From Saccharophagus degradans 2-40 (lineage in GTDB: Bacteria > Pseudomonadota > Gammaproteobacteria > Pseudomonadales > Cellvibrionaceae): a stretch of 64,000 bases of DNA. Location: positions 1,784,501 to 1,848,500 of the forward strand of contig NC_007912.1 of the NCBI RefSeq assembly GCF_000013665.1, read 5' to 3'. The notes beneath the pieces are model-generated. The model searched no databases. It saw nothing but the letters and a program-made list of their open reading frames with translations, and was not told the DNA's origin. The position numbers and the translations under genes were made by a program. Positions 9,710-18,600 of this stretch are shown in pieces. Every line of letters begins with the position of its first letter. The stretch's first letter is position 1.

Positions 9710-10522
9710 GTGTTTTCTATTTTTACTAAACCTCGAGTCGTCGAAGATCAAACGGCGAACAACATTTTTGCTGTATTTCAATGGGCGCTTGAGAACTTTG
9801 ACGCAACGGCGTTTGTGCGTTCTACGGACTTAGTTAAGCCAACGCGCGAAAGCTTTCCCGATAGAGCAGACAATGAACTCGATATGGTTAAAAACGCTTA
9901 TGCGCGGGTGTTGCAATACTCAGGCTTGGCTAGCTGGCCGTTCGTTTTGGTCCCGCAGCAGCAAGTGGCTACAGCGGCTCCACCTAGGCTCACTTTACAA
10001 ACCACGCAGCGTGCGAATAATTCCTCGGCTGTGATTGCTTCTAACGATGTATTAATGGTGTCTTATTCCGCGCCGATGCTTAAAAAGCCCATGGACTTGG
10101 TTGCAAGTATGAGCAAGGCCGTCGCGCAACATTACTTGTATCAAACAGGATTGGTGCCGCCAGCTGGTTTAGAAAGCTTCAACGAAACATCAGAAATATT
10201 AAGTGTATTTATGGGGTTTGGGGTATTAGTGGCTAACTCGGCTTATACCTTCCGAGGCAGCTGTGCTCGCTGTTACGACCCCAGTGCAAATCGTGTTGCT
10301 GCGCTCTCAGAAAGTGAAGCTATATTTTGCTTGGCTGTTTTCGGGGTGCTAAAAGAAATTCCTAGCAAGCAAATAACCGTTTTACTTAAACCGTATTTGC
10401 GCACAACCTACAAAAAAGCTGTAAAGCAAGTGTTAAGAGATGAAGAAAACTTGGCAATATGTAGAAAGTTGATAACACTAGAGCAGCTTAATTCAACGTC
10501 GCACCAGCAAATATCACGCTAG
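9710..10522 (+). CDS. Hypothetical cytoplasmic protein
   Basis: A 270-aa protein beginning at GTG 9710 with no strong ribosome-binding site, so the start is uncertain. There is no signal peptide and no convincing membrane segment. The most conserved-looking part is residues 160-190, with NETSEILSVFMGFGVLVANS followed by a Cys pair in SCARCYD. The pattern of an acidic E..E followed by GFG..AN recalls peptidase-like or uncharacterised gammaproteobacterial proteins, but I cannot name a family. A lysine-rich C-terminal helix (LRTTYKKAVKQVLRDEE) follows. It is convergent with a decayed locus. Confidence 0.6.
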   Translation: MFSIFTKPRVVEDQTANNIFAVFQWALENFDATAFVRSTDLVKPTRESFPDRADNELDMVKNAYARVLQYSGLASWPFVLVPQQQVATAAPPRLTLQTTQRANNSSAVIASNDVLMVSYSAPMLKKPMDLVASMSKAVAQHYLYQTGLVPPAGLESFNETSEILSVFMGFGVLVANSAYTFRGSCARCYDPSANRVAALSESEAIFCLAVFGVLKEIPSKQITVLLKPYLRTTYKKAVKQVLRDEENLAICRKLITLEQLNSTSHQQISR

Positions 10523-10540
10523 AGCTAAATAGACTAAGTG

Positions 10541-10861
10541 TTATTTACATTTAACCCTACCAACATAATTCCAGCTGTTCAATCCATCTTGAATAAATTG
10601 CGAAGCCTTTGTTGGGGTTATTTCTTTTTGGGTTAATTTTACAATGGCTTGCCTAAACAGCTCGTTGTAGTTTGGTTCGCCGCGATTTAAGGCATAGCTG
10701 TTAAAAGGGCTTACTGAGTAAGAATTTTCGGCTACCAAAGCGGCCATTGCATTTAGGTCGCCCGGAGGCATATCAATTTTACTTCCATACGCTGGAAGTT
10801 GTTGAGCAAATTTTGCGCAGCGTCTAAGTTTGGAGAGTTCTTGGCTACCTGAAAGATGCCG
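10541..10861 (-). pseudogene. Fragment resembling the C-terminus of a sugar ABC solute-binding protein
   Basis: The intact minus-strand frame 10541-10771 encodes a C-terminal-like segment with AALVAENSYSVSPFNSYALN, LFRQAIVKLTQKEITP and ASQFIQDGLNSW, a style common at the end of family 1 extracellular solute-binding proteins. Just upstream, in another frame, IFQVAKNSPNLDAAQNLLNN reads like the preceding NS.N..AA..L helix of such proteins. Joining the two needs one inserted base near 10780 (GTAAAATT read as GTAAAAATT). No start, signal peptide or N-terminal lobe is present. I infer a decayed remnant abutting the chemotaxis remnant; sequence errors are an alternative. Confidence 0.45.
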
Positions 10862-11582
10862 TCACCATATTGCAGAATATTTGTCTGATTCGGATGATTT
10901 GTATAGCTCTACCATTTGTCCACTACTTTTGGTTGATAACTCGGCTGTGGTCTCTGCTAAATCGGCAATGCGGCACAATGTTCTGGTTCATTTCTTCGGT
11001 TGCGCGTGTTTGCTCTTCGGCAGCCGTGGCTATTTGCATATTTAAATCTTTAATAGTTGCAATACTGCTTACTGCGTCTTTAATTCTTGTGTTTACGTAT
11101 TCCGCGCTGGAGGCTGTTTCAAGCGTGCGCTCCTGCGCCGAGTGGATGGCGTCTACTGCCTGCACACTCGCTTTAAGCAGTGCAGATATATTGTTCTTTA
11201 TTTCTTCAGTGGATGACCGTGTGCGTGCAGCGAGAGTGCGTACTTCGTCGGCCACTACTGCAAAACCTCGGCCTTGCTCGCCAGCGCGAGCGGCCTCAAT
11301 GGCGGCGTTTAATGCAAGTAAATTGGTTTGATCGGTTAGAGATTCAATTACACCTATAATGGCTTCAATAGCATGAATATCTCCATCAAGTTGGGTGATA
11401 ACTTTGCATGCATGATCCATATCGGTTTGCAGGTCTAGCGTTTTTTCTTTACTGGCATTTACTTCTGATTGGCTGTGTTCCGCTTGCTCGTGAGCGCTAA
11501 GCATTTTACTGAAAGTATTCTCCGCCTCAGCTGCAATCTCCTGCGTGGTGAGCGTCATCTCGTTCATGGCGGTGGCGACCAT
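10862..11582 (-). pseudogene. Truncated, frameshifted methyl-accepting chemotaxis protein
   Basis: Encodes a cytoplasmic MCP signalling domain: the hairpin-tip motif [20 protein letters not shown], then [19 protein letters not shown] and [18 protein letters not shown]. The ligand-binding region, membrane segments and HAMP domain are absent; upstream the frame is open only to about 11660 and meets the next gene. After EEMNQNIV the frame shifts: deleting one C near 10972 restores [17 protein letters not shown] and about 25 further residues up to a stop at 10862. Missing N-terminus plus a frameshift indicate a pseudogene. An intact ORF ending at 10923 would give a 219-aa protein with an aberrant tail. 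Confidence 0.75.
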
Positions 11583-11649
11583 GGAGGTTTGTAGTGGCGG
11601 GGTTACGTTTTTTACGTTAAGAGTAGTTAAAGCGTAACCCGAAGCGATA

Positions 11650-12066
11650 TTAATTAATGCAAGCCATAATTATGGCTAATGCTATGAGAACAGGGTAAGG
11701 GTAGGCGATAGTGGGTCTAACTGCATTGCCGAAATAGGCGAGTATTAGCTTTGCAAAACTAGGCCTATTTCTTAGCCACTCGCTGTAAAACGCTGGGTTA
11801 GCGTTTTCATCGGTGGCAGCCATTTTCTCTATGATGAGTAGTCGTTGTTCTGTGCGGCTTTGGAAGGTCTTCCATATCGCATCCTGCAACCAAAGCGTAC
11901 TAACGAGTAGGCACGTCAAATAGGTATGCGCACCGAGTAAAGAAAGGCCCGCCGTTAATAAAACAGCAGTTAATTTTATAAGTAGTGAAAAACGTTCGGC
12001 TTGTTCGTAGCTGTTGTGTAGTGCTAGCCATTCCACATGGCGTGATGGTTGATGAAGGGGTGGCAT
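11650..12066 (-). CDS. Hypothetical small membrane protein
   Basis: I place the start at ATG 12066 because AAGGA lies seven bases upstream of it; a frame-open extension to 12120 lacks such a site. The 138-aa product has two hydrophobic segments around residues 30-60 ([32 protein letters not shown]) and a third at the C-terminus ([14 protein letters not shown]), with a polar helix and a conserved-looking [12 protein letters not shown] between. I do not recognise the family. The gene lies between the chemotaxis remnant and a divergent AraC-type regulator. Confidence 0.6.
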   Translation of the reverse strand: MPPLHQPSRHVEWLALHNSYEQAERFSLLIKLTAVLLTAGLSLLGAHTYLTCLLVSTLWLQDAIWKTFQSRTEQRLLIIEKMAATDENANPAFYSEWLRNRPSFAKLILAYFGNAVRPTIAYPYPVLIALAIIMACIN

Positions 12067-12278
12067 GGGTTTGTCCTTTACGCTTGCGAAGGCGCAATTT
12101 TCGCACGATTTGTATTTCACAAGAAGAGCATTAATTGATTAATACTTATTTAAATTAGAAATAACATATGCTCAAGCTTTTTATTTGTAATTTACTTCAT
12201 GAATTCCAGTAATTGGTCACTTAATACCGCCTTAAATAGCGGTAGAATTGAACGCAATAAAGAATAAATGGGCCGAAA

Positions 12279-13418
12279 ATGGGCGATCGAATTTTTAATG
12301 TATACGATGTTTTCTTGATTATTGCAGTGTTTGAAGCATTGTTATTAGCTGTTTTTCGGATGGTGCTGCCGGCCAGCAATCGCAGTGGTAAATGGGGTAG
12401 TTATTTTCTCGCTGCTTTTTTAATCGTTGTTTCCGTCGATTTCATCACCGGCTTGCTAATGTGGAATGACGCCATTCCCTTATCGCAATCCTTTTACTCT
12501 AATGGTTTGGTGCTGCTATTTACATTCAGTCATTTTGCCCGTGGTCCGTTATTTTATTTTTATGTGCGAGCGTTGCTGTTTTCTGGTTTGCAATTGCGAG
12601 CAAGGCATTGCATTCACGCTTTACCGGCGTTGCTGGCTGTTGTGGGTGTGTGTGTATTTGGTATTACTACAGAAGACTTGCAGTCGCGATCTGGCGATGT
12701 GGATACTACCCAAATGGCGAGTGTTATCTGGTATGCGTCTAATGGTTTGTCCATTTTTTACGCGGCGTATGCGTTGGTGTGGCTGCAAAAATATTTACAG
12801 CGTTTAAAAGAGCAGTTCTCTAGTATTTCGAGCATAGAAATTAGTTGGTTAATGGTGCTTAGTGGCTGTTTTTTAATTAGTTGGAGCTGGTCTATTTTAA
12901 TAAACTTAAGTGCAGATCTAATTGGTGGTGGTTTTGCTGATGCGATGGGCACCAGTCACAATTTAATACGTTTTATGCTAATGAACGGGCTGGTATTTTA
13001 TAGCTTGGTATGCACCAGTAAAATTGTGAATGTACGTTATAGCGAGCCGAAGCAAATAGCAGTAAAAGACTCTAAAGATGTGGTTGAACAAATTGAGAGG
13101 GGTATCCATGAGTTGCAGTTACATTTGTACCCAAGTATCAATATTGATCAATACGCCGAGAAAATAGGTGTAAATGCTAAAGCAGTGTCTAACGCTTTAA
13201 ATAGAGACCTTAAAACACGCTTTTTCGAGTTTATTAACGCGCATCGGGTAGAGGAGGCTAAGCGCCTGTTGGAGGATAGTAGTAAAAAAAATTTGTCCAT
13301 TGCACAAATTTATACTGCTGCAGGGTTCAATAATAAATCGTCATTTCATCGGTTTTTTAGTCGTTTAGTGGGTATGTCGCCTTCAGAGTATCGGCAACAA
13401 GCACAGCGCGGTAAATAA
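12279..13418 (+). CDS. Membrane-anchored AraC-family transcriptional regulator
   Basis: A 379-aa protein with an N-terminal half of about seven hydrophobic helices (residues 8-250, for example FLIIAVFEALLLAVF and YFLAAFLIVVSVDFITGLLMW) and a C-terminal AraC-type double helix-turn-helix (about 270-375), seen in INIDQYAEKIGVNAKAVSNAL and IAQIYTAAGFNNKSSFHRFF followed by GMSPSEYR. This 7TM-plus-AraC layout is known for regulators that may sense signals in the membrane. Start ATG 12279 fits the first hydrophobic segment; an out-of-frame ATG precedes it. It is convergent with the next kinase gene with only 17 bp between stops. Targets are unknown. Confidence 0.85.
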   Translation: MGDRIFNVYDVFLIIAVFEALLLAVFRMVLPASNRSGKWGSYFLAAFLIVVSVDFITGLLMWNDAIPLSQSFYSNGLVLLFTFSHFARGPLFYFYVRALLFSGLQLRARHCIHALPALLAVVGVCVFGITTEDLQSRSGDVDTTQMASVIWYASNGLSIFYAAYALVWLQKYLQRLKEQFSSISSIEISWLMVLSGCFLISWSWSILINLSADLIGGGFADAMGTSHNLIRFMLMNGLVFYSLVCTSKIVNVRYSEPKQIAVKDSKDVVEQIERGIHELQLHLYPSINIDQYAEKIGVNAKAVSNALNRDLKTRFFEFINAHRVEEAKRLLEDSSKKNLSIAQIYTAAGFNNKSSFHRFFSRLVGMSPSEYRQQAQRGK

Positions 13419-13435
13419 AATAAAGCGTGCAGCGC

Positions 13436-14641
13436 CTAGGTAAACGTAGCGTTTTTAGGCATGGCGATGGTTACGCACATCCCTCTTTGTGGGGCTGTTT
13501 TTACTGTAATTTCTCCTCGGTAGCTTTTTACAAAGTCACTAATCAGCATGGAGCCTATGCCAAAGCCGGTTTCTTCGAAGGTGCCTTTGCGAGAGGTGCT
13601 GAGACTTCCATCGAAGAGTTTTTCCGCATCTTCTTGCTCCATGCCATCCCCATGGTCTGTGACGCTACACTCCACCATGCTCGCTTTTTCTTGAATAGCC
13701 ACTTCTACTTTATTGCCCTTGTGGGAGAATTTAATGCTGTTGCTTATTAGGTTCTGCAAAGTAGATACCAGTAAAAACTGATTGCTTATTATGTGCGAAT
13801 TGCTACCGCCAGTTAGCGTTAGGGTTATTTCTTTTGCTTTGGCTAATGGTTCGCACATAGATATAGCATTTTCGCAGGCGCTTTGTAAATCCACCGGAGC
13901 GGCAACGGTATTTTCACTCTCCTGCTGATCTCTAGACCAAGTAACCATTCCCACAAGCAGCTCATGTGCTTGAACCGCTGACTTTTCTATTACTTCGGCC
14001 AGCTCGTCCACCTGTATTGGGGACAGCACATTCTTCTTTTTACGTAATCTTTTGGCATAGCCAGCCGCTACTTGGAAGCTGTTTCTTAAATCGTGGGTGA
14101 GTATAGTTATTAGTCGAGCCCTTATGCTATTTGCTAATTCTAAGCGGGTAGATTGCTTTCGAAGCTCTAATTGCGCTACAACCTGCCGGGCTAGGGCAGA
14201 GAGTATTGTTAACTGGGTGTCGTCGAGAGACCTAGGGCGAGTATCAATGACGCACAATGTGCCCAGCGCATAGCCATCGGGGCAAATTAGGGGTACGCCC
14301 GCATAGAACCGGATATCTGGTGGCCCTGTAACCAAGGGGTTATCGGCAAAACGGTCGTCTTCTAAGGTGTTATTTACTACAAAAGGGGCGGTATCGTGAA
14401 TAGCGTGGGCGCAAAACGCTAAGTCTCTATGCGTCTCGCAGGCAGTTAACCCTTGTTTCGATTTAAACCATTGTCTTCGTTCATCTACAAGGCTTACTAG
14501 TGCTATTGGCGTGTCACACACTTGCGATGCGATAAAAGTAATATCATCGAAACCCTGCTCGCTAGCGGTATCTAAAATATTGTAGCTCCTTAGAGCCTGT
14601 AACCGCTGAGTTTCATCCAGAGTGGGAGGGGCTGGTTTCAT
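13436..14641 (-). CDS. GAF-domain sensor histidine kinase
   Basis: A 401-aa soluble kinase. Residues 25-155 form a GAF domain of the type in LDTASEQGFDDI and FYAGVPLICPDGYALGTLCVID. A HisKA-like helix follows with the phospho-acceptor H183 in ILTHDLRNSF, then an HK ATPase domain with N-box LQNLISNSIKFS, G1 DHGDGM and G2 GFGIGSML. No membrane segment or receiver domain is visible, and no response regulator gene is adjacent, so its partner is elsewhere. GAF domains of this type often sense small molecules or redox state, but the ligand here is unknown. It is convergent with the AraC-type gene. Confidence 0.9.
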   Translation of the reverse strand: MKPAPPTLDETQRLQALRSYNILDTASEQGFDDITFIASQVCDTPIALVSLVDERRQWFKSKQGLTACETHRDLAFCAHAIHDTAPFVVNNTLEDDRFADNPLVTGPPDIRFYAGVPLICPDGYALGTLCVIDTRPRSLDDTQLTILSALARQVVAQLELRKQSTRLELANSIRARLITILTHDLRNSFQVAAGYAKRLRKKKNVLSPIQVDELAEVIEKSAVQAHELLVGMVTWSRDQQESENTVAAPVDLQSACENAISMCEPLAKAKEITLTLTGGSNSHIISNQFLLVSTLQNLISNSIKFSHKGNKVEVAIQEKASMVECSVTDHGDGMEQEDAEKLFDGSLSTSRKGTFEETGFGIGSMLISDFVKSYRGEITVKTAPQRGMCVTIAMPKNATFT

Positions 14642-15667
14642 AGTGCAACGCCTTTAACCTGTGTAGGTAAAGTGTAGCCCAAATACATATTTCTGCGTTG
14701 CATAAAGCTTGGCTATTACCGGCGTAACGTTCGTATTTGGTTAGTCCTATATCTTCTATATAAGAGCGATTTTTAGAATTGATTTGCACCTAATCGTTCT
14801 GCTTCTGCGCGGCTGATTTGAGCTAGAAAGCAAGCGAATAAGCGTATTTTTAGGTGTTACACGTCGCGATTTCGCTGTTTACCTAAAGTGGGACTAATTA
14901 TTTTTACTGAGACACTTGTTTTTAGGGGGCATTACAGTGGGTTTAATTTGGCGTTGTCTAACGTCTGCTTGTCTCGTGCTAGCGTATGTTCGAATACAGT
15001 GTTGAACGCCCAAGCCGTTAGGCGAACCCCTGTACCTAGCGTGAGCAAGGGCGCGCGGACACAGTGTGATTATTTTATTGGTATGGGGTTGAGCACTCAT
15101 GCATGGACTTTGTAGTGAACAGGAATTGTTCCAGTTTTATGCCTGTAAAAAGTGGGATGCGAGGTGCTTTTTTCGCTTTGTGGCACGCCCCGTAAAACGT
15201 GATTTGGCGCCTTGACGGTGTTGGTCGATTTACATACGCTTTTTATAAGCATCAAGATATTTCTAAGCAGTATTTGTCTATTTGCGCAGGTATTCAAAGG
15301 CCAAATATTCGATGATGGGCACTCAGCTGAATGCTCATGCAGCCATCGCCACTGACTTTTGTTTACACATTGCCTCAAGCTCTAATTTGCAGCACGGAAC
15401 TACAATTTGGATTGTTGTTTAGCCCATAGTGGCAAGGAATAAGCAAACTTGTAGGCAGCCTTACAAACCCTCGAACAATAAAAATAAGAGGATTGTGAAT
15501 TATGGCTAGTTTTCCCTATAGATCATCGTTACCCCATTTAATAATGTAACTCTATTGCTAGTCAGACGAGAGGTTGTGAGCTTTTGTAGGTGAGTTGTAC
15601 ACCCTGTATTAGATCAAAAGCTTCATCACTTAACTTCGATAATAAACTTATAAAAAGTGAGTTCATC
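14642..15667. other. Long intergenic region before the laminarinase
   Basis: About 1 kb without a convincing gene. Short open frames on both strands lack ribosome-binding sites and protein-like composition. Two signals stand out: an attC-like pair GTCTAAC (14957-14963) and GTTAGGC (15016-15022) with inner complementary GCTTG/CAAGC, and an 18-bp near-palindrome TTGTAGGCAGCCTTACAA at 15449-15466 that resembles the LacI-type sites found further right. The functional start of the laminarinase at 15668 lies at its right end. Confidence 0.5.
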
Positions 15668-18600
15668 ATGAGTAACCAAAAGCGATTGTCCGCTGGGTTA
15701 ATTGCAAAGTTAGCGTTGGCTTCAGGCCTTACGCTAGTCGCCACTGCGGCCACCCACGCCGACGTTACCAATCCTGTTATTGGTAATTTAATCTTTGAAG
15801 AGAATTTCAATACCCTCAACAGCGATCGTTGGAATGTGATTGAGGGTGATGGCTGCCAATACGGCCCAAACCTTTGCGGTTGGGGCAACCAAGAATTGCA
15901 GTATTACCAAGATAGCAATGTAACCATCGAAGATGTGCCCGGAGAACCGGGCAACAAAGCGGTTGTTTTTGAAGCGCGCAACGAAACTGTAAATGGCAGT
16001 GCGTTTACATCCGGCAAAATTGATTCGGAAGACGGAATAGCCATTAAGTACGGCATGATTGAGTTCCGTTTGCGAGTACCAAATATGGGCGTTGGCTATT
16101 GGCCTGCGGTTTGGATGCTTGGCACAAGCACAGAAAGCTGGCCGAGCAAAGGCGAAATAGACATGATGGAAATGGGCCATCGTGCCCAAGGCATGGCCGA
16201 TGCGGGCCACCCAGGCACAAACCTAAACAACTACACCGCGGCCAATGCAATTTTTTATGCAGAAGCAGCCTGTGTACCCGAAAACCCCACCTGTGCAGCC
16301 ATGACCGCATGGCAAACAGATAACGCCTATGTTTCTCAAACGTCTATGGGCGAGCGATTTGTTATTTACCGCACTTATTGGACCGACACCCAGTTGCGTT
16401 TTACCGTAATTGATAATGGCGTTGAGTACGATATGTACGATGATCCAATTACTATCGGCGAAGAGGCTACTGAGCTGCAACAGCCGTTTTATTTGTTGGC
16501 AAACTTAGCAGTTGGCGGCAATTTTACCGATGCGTCTACACCTGCCGAAGTTACCGCACAGCTGCCCGGTAAAATGTATTTAGACTATATTCGTGTGTAC
16601 CAATTAGACGGTATGGGCGAAATATTCGAAGGCTCAATTGCCCAAAAAGAATACGGCACATTTGGTGTGTTTACCGATGACACGCCCACCAGCAATAAGC
16701 TGGTAGCCGGTGATACGTCACAAATTTATATTTGGAATCAAAACTCCCTAAGTGAAGGAACGCTTGCGCCCGCCGAAGGCGACAATGTAATAGCCTGGAA
16801 CTACACCGCGCCAGAGTGGTTCGGTGCTGGCATTCAAGCTGTGCACGCGCGCGATATGAGTAATTTTGAGAATGGCGAGTTTAAATTCAAAATAAAAATA
16901 CCCGCTAACGTCTCATTTAAAGTTGGTTTTGCAGATACTTACACCAACGAAAACTGGCTAACTTTCCCTGCTAATCAAACAACCTACGGTTTGGTGCGCA
17001 ATGGCGAATGGGCTGAGGCGACAATTCCAGTAGCGGACTTGCGCGGCAGTTTAATTGCATTGCAGTCTATGGCTGGTATGTTTTATATCGCCAGTGTTGA
17101 CGGCCAAATTCCAACGTCTAATTTTGAATTTGCCATCGACGATGTGCGCTGGGAAGGCGGTGGTGCAGGGCCTGTAGACAGCGACGGCGACGGCGTAGCT
17201 GATGAACTTGATCAGTGCCCCAACACACCAGCCGGTACTGCAGTAGATAGCGTTGGCTGCCAAATAGGTTTGCCACAGCCTGTGGCTGTAACGGTAGAAG
17301 CGGAAGACTACGAAGCTTACTACGATACAACCAGTGGCAACTCTGGCAATGCGTATCGCAGCGATGATGTAGATATAGAAGCTGCAAGCGAAGGTGGTTT
17401 TAACGTCGGTTGGACTGATGCTGGCGAGTGGATGGATTACACTTTAAACCTCGCTGCGGGCACCTACGACGTTACAGCTCGTGTTGCTTCAAATACCGAT
17501 ACTGGTGTGTACAGTGTTAGTTTAGATGGCACCACAATCGGCTCTAACGGAGTTGCAACTGGCGGTTGGCAAAACTGGGTTACTCAAGTTGTCGGCCAAA
17601 TTACGGTAAATGGCGGTCAACAAACTCTGCGCATTAGTACTGATGTGGCTGGATATAACATTAACTGGGTGCATTTTGAGCCCGTGCCAGACGCAGATAA
17701 CGATGGCGTACCTGACAGCCAAGATAACTGCCCCAATACACCAGCGGGTACAGAGGTGGATGCTAATGGCTGTGCGATTGTCGTAGACCCAGTACCCGTG
17801 CACATAGAAGCCGAAGATTACGCGGCCTATCACGACCTATCTGCAGGTAACAATGGCGGTCAATACCGCTCTGATGATGTGGATATTGAAGCCGCTAGCG
17901 AAGGTGGATTCAACGTAGGTTGGACAGATACTGGCGAGTGGTTGGAATACTCGGTTGAATTAATTGAAGGTGTTTATGACCTAACTGCACGCGTGGCATC
18001 GTTAAGCGGCAATGGCGCTTACAGCGTTTCTATTTCTGGTCAAGCTGTGGGTGGGTCTAATGCTGTAGCGACTGGTGGTTGGCAAAATTGGGAAACCCAG
18101 CACGTAGCGCGTTTTGTTGCAGGCACGGGTACCTACACTATTCGTGTAAATGCAGATGCCGGCGGCTTTAACCTTAATTGGTTGCACTTAGAGCCAGTAA
18201 ACGACCCCGATAGCGATAACGACGGTGTGCCAGACAGCCAAGACAACTGCGCCAATACCCCTGCCGGCACCGAAGTGGACGCCAGCGGTTGCCCGGTAGT
18301 TGTACAGCCATTTGGTGTGACTCAGTCAGATTCCAACAGCGCGCAATTTTATGTAAATGGCGCCGACTGGGCAGTGTTGCATTACAGTGTTAATGGCGGT
18401 GGGCAAGTGAATGTGTCCATGAGTTTGGAAAACGGTAAGCATGTATATACCGTGCCAGACTTGGCCCCAGGTGACTCCATTAGTTACTTTGTTACCTATT
18501 GGGACCCAGAACTAGGCGGTGCACGCGACAGTGAAACGGTAAGCTACAGCGTAGTTGCTGCGGGTAGCGATAGTGATGGCGACGGCGTAGGTGATAGTGC

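Noticed and set aside
15097-15378. 93-aa minus-strand frame in the gap before the laminarinase
   Set aside because: Composition rich in Cys, His, Arg and Ser without pattern, and no ribosome-binding site.
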